NCBI RefSeq assembly: GCF_027270315.1
Contig: NZ_CP114413.1
Span: 1,178,001-1,242,000, forward strand
DNA length: 64,000 nt
Direction of reading: 5' to 3'
Source of the DNA: Streptomyces cinnabarinus
GTDB taxonomy: Bacteria; Actinomycetota; Actinomycetes; Streptomycetales; Streptomycetaceae
In this document: positions 7,239 through 15,517 of the stretch, one piece after another
Numbering within the stretch: position 1 is the first letter of the stretch
Layout of the letters: every line of letters begins with the position of its first letter
Program-made: the position numbers and the translations under genes
The notes under the pieces: model-generated
The model's database searches: none
Told to the model about the DNA's origin: nothing
What the model saw: only the letters and a program-made list of their open reading frames with translations

Positions 7239-9161
7239 GTGCGTACGAAACACGCCGCACGGGCGGTACTGGCCCTCACCGCGACGGGAGCGGTGCTGGC
7301 GCCTCCGGCCACTGCCTCCGCGGAGGAGCCGCTGAGCGTGGACCTGAGAGCGGACGTCGACCGCGACGGCCGGGTCGACCTGACCGGCGGCACCGACACC
7401 GCCGGTGAGGACACCTGGGCCGTCGGGCGGGGAGCGGTCTTCCTGCCCAACATCGACGACGACAGCAAGCGGTGCGCGACCACGGGTCCGGGCGGCCGCC
7501 CGCTCTCCGACGCCAAGCTGATCGGCTGCAACGACGCCACCGACCAGAAGGTCAACGGCCGCGCCGACGCCGCCGATCTGGCCCGGGTCCGCTCCGTGCC
7601 GATGCGGAACCTGCCGTCCGACGCCAAGGGCAGCGTCAAGGTCACCAAGGGGGCCGCGCAGAGCAGGGTCTTCGTCAAGCGGGACGGCGCCTGGAAACTG
7701 GTCACCGCCCAGACCCGGCTGACGCGGGCCGAGCTGCGCGCCGGGGTCGAGTTCGGCGTCGAGGGCAAGGACGTGATCCGCGACAGCGCGAAGTGGGACG
7801 GACGCGTCTCGATCCGGCTGAAGGTGACCTCCTCCTCCGGCACCGCCTCCGACACCGTCACCCTGCGCGCCGCCCCGCTGCTCACCCATCACGCCCTGCA
7901 GAACACCCAGCAGCTGCTGGTCACCAAGGTCCCCGGCAACGAGCCCTGGGCCAAGCGGCAGCGTGCGTTCGTCAAGAACCTGGAGAAGGAGGGCAAGGCG
8001 GCAGGGATCACCAAGCCGCTGGTGACCTTCGAGAAGTACGGTGACATCTGGGCCCAGGACTTCGTCGAGCCCGCCTACCTCAACATGACCGGTCCGGACG
8101 GACGCCAGCGGACGATGCGCGTGATGCTGCGCTCCGCCCAGGACCGCGAGGCGGGCCGCGAGCTGTACGAGAAGCTGCGCGGCCCGAACGTCGGCGTCGT
8201 GCAGGCCAAGGGCCGGGACATGCAGGGCTGGGAGACCCTGAACTCCTTCGGCAACCTGGAGACCATCCCGCCCTACACGCACAACGGCCGCTCGTTCCCG
8301 GCCGGGCGGAACATCATGGGCGAGCGCAAGGACGGCAGCGGTGTGCGCCCCTCGAAGGAGATACGCACCCTGCTGAAGTCCCAGGGACTCCAGGACCCGC
8401 TCCTGCTGGACACCTCCTGGCTGCATGTGGGGCACGTCGACGAGTTCGTGCAGTTCCTGCCCGCCGACACTCCGCGCGGCTGGCGGATCGGGATCGCCGA
8501 CCCGCAGGCCGGACTTCAGCTCCTGCGCGACGCGCAGCGCGACGGCAACGGCGCGAAGAAGATGTTCTCCGTCCCCGGCTTCGACGGCACCCTCTCCCCC
8601 ACGGAGACCATCGACGAGGCCCTCGCCTCCCGATACCTGGTGTCCGACAACGAGATGGCGGCCAAGAAGATCGCCGCCAACCTGGACATCCTCAAGCGGG
8701 AGACCGGCGTCACCGACGAGGAGATCGTCCGGGTGCCCGCCCTCTACACCCGGGGCATCGTCGGCGACAGCGAGGAGACGACGCGCATGCCGCTGCTCCG
8801 CCGCCTCGGTGGCAGCGGCGACCCGGAGGCCGCCCGGAAGTACGGCCAGCAGCAGCTCGCCGAGCGCGCGCCCTCCGCCGCACCGCCGGCTCCCACCGTC
8901 GCGACCAGCGCCTACGTCCCGGGCGCTGTCAACGGCATCCTGCTCTCCCGAGACCGCTACCTCGCCCCGCGCCAGTGGGGTCCCGTCATCGGCGGCAAGG
9001 ACATCTTCACCGAGGCCGTCACGGCCGCGTACACCCGCGCCGGTATGAAGGTCTCGTACGTCGATGACTGGTACACGTACCACCTCGGCATGGGCGAGAT
9101 CCACTGCGGCACCAACACCCTGCGCGACGCGTCCGGCGCCTGGTGGAAGCCGACGCCGTAG
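7239..9161 (+). CDS. Secreted protein-arginine deiminase (PAD) family enzyme
   Basis: 640 residues, GTG 7239 with GAAAGGA upstream. A signal peptide ends at TASA (about residue 28). The mature N-terminus has acidic, possibly Ca2+-binding stretches (DVDRDGRVDL and PNIDDDS). The C-terminal half carries the PAD catalytic set in the right order: Asp274 in DIWAQDFVEP, His399 and Asp401 in HVGHVDEF, and Cys623 in GEIHCGTNT. In human PAD4 the equivalents are Asp350, His471, Asp473 and Cys645. The predicted reaction is conversion of arginine, in protein or peptide, to citrulline outside the cell. The gene stands alone between a divergent ABC exporter and a convergent glycosidase. The substrate is unknown; free peptidyl arginine remains possible. 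Confidence 0.88.
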   Translation: MRTKHAARAVLALTATGAVLAPPATASAEEPLSVDLRADVDRDGRVDLTGGTDTAGEDTWAVGRGAVFLPNIDDDSKRCATTGPGGRPLSDAKLIGCNDATDQKVNGRADAADLARVRSVPMRNLPSDAKGSVKVTKGAAQSRVFVKRDGAWKLVTAQTRLTRAELRAGVEFGVEGKDVIRDSAKWDGRVSIRLKVTSSSGTASDTVTLRAAPLLTHHALQNTQQLLVTKVPGNEPWAKRQRAFVKNLEKEGKAAGITKPLVTFEKYGDIWAQDFVEPAYLNMTGPDGRQRTMRVMLRSAQDREAGRELYEKLRGPNVGVVQAKGRDMQGWETLNSFGNLETIPPYTHNGRSFPAGRNIMGERKDGSGVRPSKEIRTLLKSQGLQDPLLLDTSWLHVGHVDEFVQFLPADTPRGWRIGIADPQAGLQLLRDAQRDGNGAKKMFSVPGFDGTLSPTETIDEALASRYLVSDNEMAAKKIAANLDILKRETGVTDEEIVRVPALYTRGIVGDSEETTRMPLLRRLGGSGDPEAARKYGQQQLAERAPSAAPPAPTVATSAYVPGAVNGILLSRDRYLAPRQWGPVIGGKDIFTEAVTAAYTRAGMKVSYVDDWYTYHLGMGEIHCGTNTLRDASGAWWKPTP

Positions 9162-9174
9162 CGCACGCCCGGTA

Positions 9175-11064
9175 CTACCGACCGCCCGTCGGCAGCCACA
9201 CCCGCATCGTCGACGGGCCCCGGTTCGCCCAGGAGTGGTAGGGCACCAGGACGAGGCCGGCGGCCGCGGCGGCGGGCGGGCGGGGCCGGTCCAGGGGCCC
9301 GTACGGCCAGGGCGGCTCCGTCCGCCCGTCCGGCGTCACGAGTGCGCCGGGGGCGATGACCGTGGCGTCCGGCCCGTCCACCGGCCGGGTGGACGGGTCG
9401 ACCCGTAGCGCGTCCGTCTCGTGGCCGTCCGGCAGGTCCACGGACTCGGCGCAGTACACCACCGGCCCGCGCTGGACGGCCACCGTGCCGCGTACGGCGT
9501 CGATGCGCGGGTCGGGGGCGATCCAGCGCGGTGCCATGGGCAGTTCGAGCCGGATCTCGTCGCCGGGCCGGAAGCGGCGGGTGAGCGCGGCCGTGCCCGG
9601 GGCGACCGTCCGACGGGCGCCGTCCGGGGAGACCAGCCGGGCGGGGGCGCCCTCCGTCCAGGCGGGGACCCGCAGCGACAGGGTCCACGGGTGGTCCGGG
9701 GTGCGGTCGATCCGTACGGTCACCTGCCCGTCCACCGGGTAGTCGGTACGCAGCCGCAGGGCGATGCCGTCGGCGGAGATCTCGGCGTCCGCGTACTGGT
9801 GGAGCTGGATGCCGTCGTCGTCCGTCGTCGCCAGGTAGGCGGGCAGCAGGGCGAGGGTCCGGGCCACGTTGGTCGGGCAGCAGGACACCTCGAACCAGGG
9901 CGCGCGCAGGCTCGATTCGGCGCGGGGGCTCTCGGCGTCGGCCGGGGGGACGGTGCCGGGGCTACGGCGGTGCAGGGTGTTGGTGTAGAAGAAGGAGCAG
10001 CCGTCCGCGGACGGGCTGGTCGCGACGACGTTGAACAGGGTCCGCTCCGCCTGGTCGGCGAAGCGCGGGTCGCCGGTGGCGAGGAGGAGCCGCCAGCTCA
10101 GCATCACCGAGGCGACGCCGGCGCAGGTCTCGGAATAGGCGCGGTCGGGCGGCAGGACGAAGTCCTCGCCGAAGGACTCGTCGCGGTGGTGCGCGCCCAT
10201 GCCGCCGGTGAGATACGTCCGGCGGGCGACGGTTGCCTCCCACTGCCGTACGACCGCCGCGAGCAGGGACTCGTCGCCGGTCTCCACGGCCACGTCGACG
10301 GCGCCGGCCGCGAGGTAGAGGGCGCGTACGGCGTGGCCGCGCAGGACGGTGGCCTCGCGTACGGGGATGTCGTCCTGGTAGTAGGCGCGGCCGAACTCGA
10401 TGTCGGCCAGCGTGCCGTGGCCGCGGCGGTCGACGAAGAGCGCGGCCTGGTCGAGATAGCGCTGCTCCCCTGTCAGCCGGGCCAGTTCGACCAGTGCCGT
10501 CTCGATCTGCGGGTGGCCGCAGATCCCTTCGATGCCGTCCGGTCCGAAGGTGGCGCACACATGGTCGGCGGCCCGCCGGGCGACCTTCGTCAGCTCGCCC
10601 TCGCCCCCGGCCCGCGCCTGGGCCACGCCGGCCTGGATCAAGTGCCCGTAGCAGTACAGCTCGTGGCCCCATTCGAGGTCGCTGTAGCGGGGCCGCTGAC
10701 CGGGGCGGCCGTAGGCGGTGTTGAGGTAGCCGTCCGGTTCCTGGGCGGCGGCGATGGTCTCGACGAGGGCCGGGGCCGCGCTGTGGCCGCCCGCCCAGGC
10801 CATGGCTTCGAGGAGTTTGTAGACGTCGGAGTCGGCGAACTCGCGCCCGCCCCGGTCCCGTTCGATCCGTCCCTCGACGGCGGCGCGGAAGTTGCCGGTC
10901 CAGCCGACGCGTTCCATCCAGTCGTGGCAGTGGTCGAGGGTGGCGGTCGCGTTGATGTGCCGGCGCCCGGCCCAGAAGCCGCCGGTGATCCGTACCTGGT
11001 CGAGGCCGAGCGGCCGCAGCCGGCCCCGGCTCGGTGCCACCGGCACCATGGAAAAGCCCTTCAC
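9175..11064 (-). CDS. GH127-type beta-L-arabinofuranosidase (DUF1680), cytoplasmic
   Basis: About 629 residues with no signal peptide. Start: GTG 11064 lies four bases after the permease stop with AAGGGA upstream; ATG 11049 with GAAGGG is an equally good alternative. The (alpha/alpha)6-barrel family is recognised by VRITGGFW near the start and by the zinc/catalytic residues: Glu312 and Cys314 in SETCAG, Cys395 and Cys396 in SCCPTN. These match Glu338, Cys340, Cys417 (nucleophile) and Cys418 of the characterised enzyme HypBA1. It should cleave terminal beta-L-arabinofuranose from imported oligosaccharides. It is the last gene of a binding protein-permease-permease-glycosidase operon, so its substrate is probably what that transporter brings in. 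GH146 or related specificity cannot be excluded. Confidence 0.88.
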   Translation of the reverse strand: MKGFSMVPVAPSRGRLRPLGLDQVRITGGFWAGRRHINATATLDHCHDWMERVGWTGNFRAAVEGRIERDRGGREFADSDVYKLLEAMAWAGGHSAAPALVETIAAAQEPDGYLNTAYGRPGQRPRYSDLEWGHELYCYGHLIQAGVAQARAGGEGELTKVARRAADHVCATFGPDGIEGICGHPQIETALVELARLTGEQRYLDQAALFVDRRGHGTLADIEFGRAYYQDDIPVREATVLRGHAVRALYLAAGAVDVAVETGDESLLAAVVRQWEATVARRTYLTGGMGAHHRDESFGEDFVLPPDRAYSETCAGVASVMLSWRLLLATGDPRFADQAERTLFNVVATSPSADGCSFFYTNTLHRRSPGTVPPADAESPRAESSLRAPWFEVSCCPTNVARTLALLPAYLATTDDDGIQLHQYADAEISADGIALRLRTDYPVDGQVTVRIDRTPDHPWTLSLRVPAWTEGAPARLVSPDGARRTVAPGTAALTRRFRPGDEIRLELPMAPRWIAPDPRIDAVRGTVAVQRGPVVYCAESVDLPDGHETDALRVDPSTRPVDGPDATVIAPGALVTPDGRTEPPWPYGPLDRPRPPAAAAAGLVLVPYHSWANRGPSTMRVWLPTGGR

Positions 11065-11068
11065 CGCA

Positions 11069-11923
11069 TCATCCCTTCAGCGCGCCCGACATGAAGCCCC
11101 GTACGTAGTGCCGTTGCAGCAGCAGGAAGACGAGCAGGCAGGGCACGGCAAGGACGACCACGCCCGCCTCGGTGGCCCCGTAGTCGACGGCGCCCATGCT
11201 CTGCTGGCGCAGATTCGCGACGGCCAGCGGCAGCGGCGCCTTCTCGCTGTCCGAGATGAGGATCAGTGGTGCGACGAAGTCGTTCCAGGCCGCGAGGAAG
11301 GCGAACAGCCCCACGGTGATCAGGCCGGGTCGCACCGCCGGGAGCAGCACCCGGCGCAGCGCACCCGCCGTTCCGCACCCGTCCACGAGCGCGGACTCCT
11401 CCAGCTCGCGCGGCACCGCCTCGAAGGAGATCCGCATCATGAAGGTGGCGAACGGGAGTTGGAACACCGCGAGCACCAGGCTCAGCCCGACCAGCGAGTT
11501 CTGGAGATGGAGTCGGCCTAGCAGGACGTAGAGCGGGATGAGGAGGGTGGCGTACGGGACCATGAGGATCGCCAGGGTCAGCAGGAACAGCAGGTCCTTG
11601 CCGGGGAACCGGAACCGGGCGAACGCGTACCCGCCGAGCAGTGACACTCCGAGGGTCAGGGCGACGGTGAGCGCCGATACGACGGTGCTGTTGAGGAGGT
11701 AGCGCCACAGTCCGGCGTCGTAGTCCAGCAGCGTGCGGTAGTTGCCGAGGCCGTAGCCGGACTCCTGTGCGGTGCCGGGCTGGGCACTGACTGAGGCCCA
11801 GGCGTTCCACAGCAGCGGGAAGAGGAAGATGACGGCCAGTCCTCCGGCGACGACGTGGTACGGCGTCCGGCCGAGGGCGCGGATGAGCACGACGGAGTCT
11901 CCCCACATGACTCGCTTCCTCAT
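11069..11923 (-). CDS. Carbohydrate ABC transporter permease (MalG type)
   Basis: About 284 residues, six membrane helices, with the EAA loop EESALVDGCGTAGALRRVLLP that docks the ATPase. Three in-frame ATGs (11938, 11923, 11908) lie in a 15-bp tandem repeat. ATG 11923 is preferred because AGGAGG precedes it by six bases; ATG 11938 overlaps the stop of the upstream permease (ATGA). It works with the other permease and the binding protein to import an oligosaccharide. No ATPase gene is present; Streptomyces sugar importers commonly share the MsiK ATPase encoded elsewhere. Confidence 0.9.
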   Translation of the reverse strand: MRKRVMWGDSVVLIRALGRTPYHVVAGGLAVIFLFPLLWNAWASVSAQPGTAQESGYGLGNYRTLLDYDAGLWRYLLNSTVVSALTVALTLGVSLLGGYAFARFRFPGKDLLFLLTLAILMVPYATLLIPLYVLLGRLHLQNSLVGLSLVLAVFQLPFATFMMRISFEAVPRELEESALVDGCGTAGALRRVLLPAVRPGLITVGLFAFLAAWNDFVAPLILISDSEKAPLPLAVANLRQQSMGAVDYGATEAGVVVLAVPCLLVFLLLQRHYVRGFMSGALKG

Positions 11924-11940
11924 GACTCGCCTCCTCATGA
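11908..11940 (-). repeat. 15-bp tandem repeat carrying duplicated ribosome site and start codon
   Basis: On the minus strand the junction between the two permeases reads ATGAGGAGGCGAGTC, then ATGAGGAAGCGAGTC, then ATG. Each unit supplies an AGGAGG or AGGAAG six bases before the next ATG. The unit is 15 bases, so all three starts are in frame. Confidence 0.85.
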
Positions 11941-12828
11941 CTCGTCGACGCGGCGCAGACCGCGGAACTGAAGGGCGTTGAGCAGGAGCAGCGCGGCCAG
12001 CACGAGGATCGACAGGGCCGCCGCGGTGCCGAGGTTCAGCCGCTGGAAGGCCTCCCGGTAGATCAACTGCACCACGGTGACCGTGCTGTTGTCCGGTCCG
12101 CCCTTGGTGAGGACGAAGAACTGGTCGAAGGCGAGCAGCGACCCGGTCACGCACAGCAACAACGACAGAGCGAGGGACGGCTTCAGCAGCGGCAGGGTGA
12201 TACGGCGGAAGATCTGGCCGCGGCTCGCCCCGTCCATCCGCGCCGCCTCGTACACCTCGTGGGGGATGCGCTGGAGTCCGACGAGCAGGATGAGCATGTA
12301 GAACCCGGCGAACTTCCAGACCACGAGGAAGACCGTCGACAGCAGGGCGGAGGTCGGCGAGCCGAGGAAGGACACCGGGTCGTCGACCAGGCCGAGTCTC
12401 TCCAGGGTGCGGCTGAGCGGGCCGGTGGTCGGGCTGTACAGGCCCCAGAACAGCAGGGAGGCGGAGGCCAACCCCAGGGCGCCGGGCAGGAAGTAGACGG
12501 TGCGGTAGAAGCCGGTGCCGGGGCGGGACTCCTGGACCAGCAGGGCGAGCAGCAGCGCCAGGCCGAGGAGCGCGACCGTGACGATCCCGGTGTAGAGGAG
12601 GGTGAAGCGGACGGCCGGCCAGAACAGGGGGCTGTCGGTGACGTCGGTGAAGTTCTCGGGGGCGTTGCCGCCCTGGTCCCCGGCGAGCAACGGCCAGTCG
12701 TTGAGGGACATCTGCCCGACGAGCAGCAACGGCCACAGGAAGAAGACGGCGACGAACACGGCCGTGGGAGCGGCGTAGCCGAGCCCCTGGGCGGTGCGGG
12801 AGCGCCAGAAGGGCGCCCTCGGGTGCAT
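11935..12828 (-). CDS. Carbohydrate ABC transporter permease (MalF type)
   Basis: 297 residues, ATG 12828 with AGGAGAG six bases upstream. There are six membrane helices, the first at residues ~15-38. The cytoplasmic EAA motif YEAARMDGASRGQIFRRITL is typical of the first permease of CUT1 sugar importers. It lies 36 bp downstream of the binding-protein gene and overlaps the second permease by four bases. It forms the translocation pore with that permease. Confidence 0.92.
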   Translation of the reverse strand: MHPRAPFWRSRTAQGLGYAAPTAVFVAVFFLWPLLLVGQMSLNDWPLLAGDQGGNAPENFTDVTDSPLFWPAVRFTLLYTGIVTVALLGLALLLALLVQESRPGTGFYRTVYFLPGALGLASASLLFWGLYSPTTGPLSRTLERLGLVDDPVSFLGSPTSALLSTVFLVVWKFAGFYMLILLVGLQRIPHEVYEAARMDGASRGQIFRRITLPLLKPSLALSLLLCVTGSLLAFDQFFVLTKGGPDNSTVTVVQLIYREAFQRLNLGTAAALSILVLAALLLLNALQFRGLRRVDES

Positions 12829-12864
12829 GGCTCTCCTGTCGGTCGTAGAGCGGGGGTCGGCGGC

Positions 12865-14181
12865 TCAGTCGGCGAGCGACGCGCTGACCGCCTCGTTGTC
12901 CTTCTCCACGGACGCCCCGTCCCCGAAGACGGCGTTGCGCATCAGCGTCAGCCAGGGCCCGTTGGGGTCGTTGAAGGTCTGGCCGAACTTCAGCGCGTAG
13001 GGGGTACGGCCCTTGGCCACCAGCTCGTTGATCGTGACCAGGCGGGGATCCGCGTCGGAGTGCTTGTTGGAGGCCAGGTCGGTGCGCGCCACGACGTCCT
13101 TGTGGGCCGCGACCACATCGACCTGCGCGTCGTCGCCGAGGGACCAGGCGAGGAAGTTCCAGGCCTGGTCGGCCTTGTCGCTGGTGGCGGAGATGCCGAT
13201 GGCGTCGCCGCCGACGAAAGTGGACTGTCCGCCGTCCGGGCCGGGGATCGGCGCGACCCCGAGGTCGAGGTCCTTGGGCATCAGCCCGAGCGTGGTCGAC
13301 GGCATGGGCATCACCCCGACCTTCCCCTTCGGGAAGACACCGGTCCAGGTCGTGCCGGTCTCGTCGCGGGCGCCGGGAGCGACGATGCCGTCGTCCACCC
13401 AGCCGCGGTAGGTGTCGTAGACCTGCCGCGCGGTGGCGGAGTCGAGGGTCGCGGCGGTGCCGTCCTCGTTCAGCACGTCCTCGTCGGCGGCCCAGATCGA
13501 CGGCCACCAAGTGAAGACGCCGCAGCCGCCGCAGTTTCCGCCGAAGAAGGTGCCGTCGACACCGCCGCCGAGGGCGTCCACGGCCCGCGCCTGCTCGTCC
13601 CACTCGGCGAGGGTGGTGGGCGGTGCGGCGGGGTCGAGCTTCGCCTCCCGGTAGAGGTCCTTGTTGTAGAAGAGCACCGACAGATCGAGGGTGTGCGGCA
13701 CGACGTACTGCTTGTCCTCGTACGTACCGGCCTTGATGTGGGACTGGGCCAGCTTGTCGGCGAACGGGAGGGAGGCGATGCGGTCGGTCAGGTCGGCGAA
13801 GAGCCTGCTGGAGGTGTAGTTGGGCACGAACACCACGTCGGAGGCGAAGAGGTCGGGCAGGTCGCCCGACCCGGCGGCGGAGCCGACCTTGGCCTGGTAG
13901 TCGTCGGTGGGGACGACGGTGAGTTCGATCCTGTTGTCGTGGCTCGCGTTGTACGCCTTGACCAGGGCCTCGCTCTGCGGCCGGGTGGCGGCCCGGGTCC
14001 ACATGGTGAGGGTGGCGCCGTCGTCGACGCCGGTCGCGCTCGCCGCCGAGCCCTTGCCTCCCGCGTCGTCGGAGTCGTCCCCCGATCCGCAGGACGTGGT
14101 CAGCCCGGCGGTGGCGAGCAGAACGACGGCGACGGTGACGAGACGGCGGACGGGTCCGGGTGATCCGGTCGGGCTCCCCAT
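12865..14181 (-). CDS. Extracellular sugar-binding lipoprotein of the ABC importer
   Basis: 438 residues, ATG 14181 after AAGGGAG. The N-terminus is a lipoprotein-type signal with a relaxed lipobox GLTTSC (Cys31), followed by an acidic Gly/Asp/Ser tether. The body is a family-1 solute-binding protein (LTMWTRAATRPQSEALVKAY near the start, aromatic residues for sugar stacking, a CGGCG cysteine cluster near WWPSIW). It captures the oligosaccharide at the cell surface and delivers it to the two permeases. It is the first gene of the four-gene minus-strand operon, which starts from the LacI-controlled promoter at 14236-14266. Confidence 0.9.
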   Translation of the reverse strand: MGSPTGSPGPVRRLVTVAVVLLATAGLTTSCGSGDDSDDAGGKGSAASATGVDDGATLTMWTRAATRPQSEALVKAYNASHDNRIELTVVPTDDYQAKVGSAAGSGDLPDLFASDVVFVPNYTSSRLFADLTDRIASLPFADKLAQSHIKAGTYEDKQYVVPHTLDLSVLFYNKDLYREAKLDPAAPPTTLAEWDEQARAVDALGGGVDGTFFGGNCGGCGVFTWWPSIWAADEDVLNEDGTAATLDSATARQVYDTYRGWVDDGIVAPGARDETGTTWTGVFPKGKVGVMPMPSTTLGLMPKDLDLGVAPIPGPDGGQSTFVGGDAIGISATSDKADQAWNFLAWSLGDDAQVDVVAAHKDVVARTDLASNKHSDADPRLVTINELVAKGRTPYALKFGQTFNDPNGPWLTLMRNAVFGDGASVEKDNEAVSASLAD

Positions 14182-14220
14182 GACGATCTCCCTTGGCGAC
14201 GAGCACTGGGAAGAAACGGG

Positions 14221-14235
14221 CCGAAAAGGCTTTCG
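14221..14235 (-). promoter_or_regulatory. LacI-type operator of the importer operon
   Basis: On the minus strand the sequence is CGAAAGCCTTTTCGG, two bases downstream of the -10 box of the importer promoter. CGAAA and TTTCG form 5-bp palindromic arms around four bases. It matches 13 of 15 bases of the operator at 15477-15491 in front of the secreted glycosidases. A repressor bound here would sit on the transcription start. Confidence 0.75.
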
Positions 14236-14266
14236 TCAAGCTAGAGGCGAGCTGAGGGAGCGTCAA
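14236..14266 (-). promoter_or_regulatory. Vegetative-type promoter of the importer/GH127 operon
   Basis: Minus strand: -35 TTGACG (14266-14261), 17-bp spacer, -10 TAGCTT (14243-14238). This is close to the principal-sigma consensus and immediately abuts the operator. It is about 60 bp before the binding-protein start. Confidence 0.75.
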
Positions 14267-14284
14267 TCCCCTGCGCACAAAAGG

Positions 14285-14307
14285 AGTTTCCGGTTCGAGC
14301 CGAAACT
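14285..14307. promoter_or_regulatory. Imperfect palindrome upstream of the LacI gene
   Basis: AGTTTC (14285-14290) and GAAACT (14302-14307) flank CGGTTCGAGCCG, itself palindromic except for one base pair. It lies 46 bp before the regulator ATG and is a candidate autoregulatory site. It does not share the CGAAArCCTTTT core of the two outward operators, so a different protein is possible. Confidence 0.4.
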
Positions 14308-14352
14308 TCTCGCGTACGGTTTAGGGACGCGAACGCGAGACAGGAGACACCC

Positions 14353-15381
14353 ATGACCCCCGCCACCGGCCCCTCCCGTTCGCACACCGCGACCCTCAGC
14401 GACGTCGCCCGGCTGGCGGGGGTGTCCATCGCCACCGCTTCCAAGGCCCTCAACGGCCGCAGCCAGGTGCGCGCCGAGACCCGGCAGCGGGTGATCGAGG
14501 CGGCCGAGCGGCTGTCGTTCCGGCCCAACCAGCTGGCCCGCGGTCTGATCGCCGGGCGGACGGGCACGGTCGGGCTGCTCACCAGCGACCTGGAGGGGCG
14601 GTTCAGCATCCCGATCCTCATGGGCGCCGAGGACGCGTTCGGGGCGGGCGAGGTGGCGGTGTTCCTGTGCGATGCCCGCGGCGACGCGATCCGCGAACAG
14701 CACCATGTCCGCGCCCTGTTGGGGCGGCGGGTCGACGGTCTGATCGTGGTCGGCAGCCGCACCGACCCGCGCCCTTCCCTCGGCCGCGAACTCCCGGTCC
14801 CGGTGGTGTACGCCTACGCCCCGTCGGACGATCCGGCGGATCTGTCGATCGTGCCCGACAACGTGGACGCGGGCCGTATATCGGTCGAGCACCTGCTGGC
14901 CTGCGGCCGTACCCGGATCGCGCACATCACCGGCGACCACGGCTATCTCGCCGCGCGGGAACGGGCCGAGGGCGCCCTGGCCGCGCTGGAAGCCGCGGGA
15001 CTGCACCTCGTCGGGGTGCCCCGGTTCGGGTCCTGGTCGGAGGGCTGGGGGCGGACGGCGACCGCCATGCTGCTGGAGCAACACCCTGATGTGGACGCCG
15101 TGTTGTGCGGCAGCGACCAGATCGCGCGCGGCGTCATCGAGGTGCTGCGGGAGCGCGGCCACCGGGTTCCGGACGATGTGGCGGTCATGGGCTTCGACAA
15201 CTGGCAGGTCCTCACCTCCGGCTCCCGGCCGCTGCTGACGAGCGTCGACATGAACCTGGAACAGGTGGGACGCACGGCCGCGCAGGCGTTGTTCGGCGCG
15301 ATCGGCGGCGCGGCCCGCTCGGGCGTCGAGGCGCTGCCCTGCCGCCTGGCCATCAGGGGATCCACGGCTCCCCTGTCCTGA
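14353..15381 (+). CDS. LacI-family transcriptional repressor of the arabinoside locus
   Basis: 342 residues, ATG 14353 with CAGGAG upstream. The N-terminal HTH and hinge are classical: TLSDVARLAGVSIATASKAL, then LSFRPNQLARGL. Residues ~65-340 are a periplasmic-binding-protein-like sensor domain, with the dimer-core motif VAVMGFDNW. It lies between the divergent importer operon and the co-directional secreted glycosidases, and both have a matching operator on their transcription start. The likely role is a repressor released by an imported arabino-oligosaccharide or L-arabinose. Confidence 0.92.
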   Translation: MTPATGPSRSHTATLSDVARLAGVSIATASKALNGRSQVRAETRQRVIEAAERLSFRPNQLARGLIAGRTGTVGLLTSDLEGRFSIPILMGAEDAFGAGEVAVFLCDARGDAIREQHHVRALLGRRVDGLIVVGSRTDPRPSLGRELPVPVVYAYAPSDDPADLSIVPDNVDAGRISVEHLLACGRTRIAHITGDHGYLAARERAEGALAALEAAGLHLVGVPRFGSWSEGWGRTATAMLLEQHPDVDAVLCGSDQIARGVIEVLRERGHRVPDDVAVMGFDNWQVLTSGSRPLLTSVDMNLEQVGRTAAQALFGAIGGAARSGVEALPCRLAIRGSTAPLS

Positions 15382-15446
15382 AGGGGCTCGACAGTGCCCC
15401 TGTCCTGAACCATGCGGTCGCCCAACTCTGGCGCCATTCACCTCTC

Positions 15447-15475
15447 TTGACACTCCATCAGCTCACTCCTACGTT
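15447..15475 (+). promoter_or_regulatory. Consensus promoter of the secreted glycosidase operon
   Basis: TTGACA (15447-15452), a 17-bp spacer, then TACGTT (15470-15475). The -35 is a perfect principal-sigma consensus. The start site would be about 15482, inside the operator. Confidence 0.8.
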
Positions 15476-15476
15476 G

Positions 15477-15491
15477 CGAAAACCTTTTAGG
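15477..15491 (+). promoter_or_regulatory. LacI-type operator of the secreted glycosidase operon
   Basis: CGAAAACCTTTTAGG begins one base after the -10 box and matches 13 of 15 bases of the importer operator, in the same position relative to the promoter. This links both transcription units to the LacI protein encoded between them. Confidence 0.75.
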
Positions 15492-15517
15492 TCTTTCCGC
15501 GCGAGGAGGAGCCTCCG

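Noticed and set aside
9421..11094. 557-codon plus-strand frame opposite the GH127 gene
   Set aside because: Shadow: no ribosome site or recognisable motif, and the opposite strand has the complete GH127 active site.
11069..14278. A 1,069-codon frame across the sugar transporter genes
   Set aside because: Only its last ~284 codons are the second permease; the rest is a shadow of the binding protein and first permease, which have proper starts in other frames.
15504..15516. GGAGGAGCCTCC hairpin over the ribosome site of the barrel glycosidase
   Set aside because: The two-base loop is too tight for a convincing regulatory hairpin; it is simply a strong ribosome site next to a C-rich stretch.
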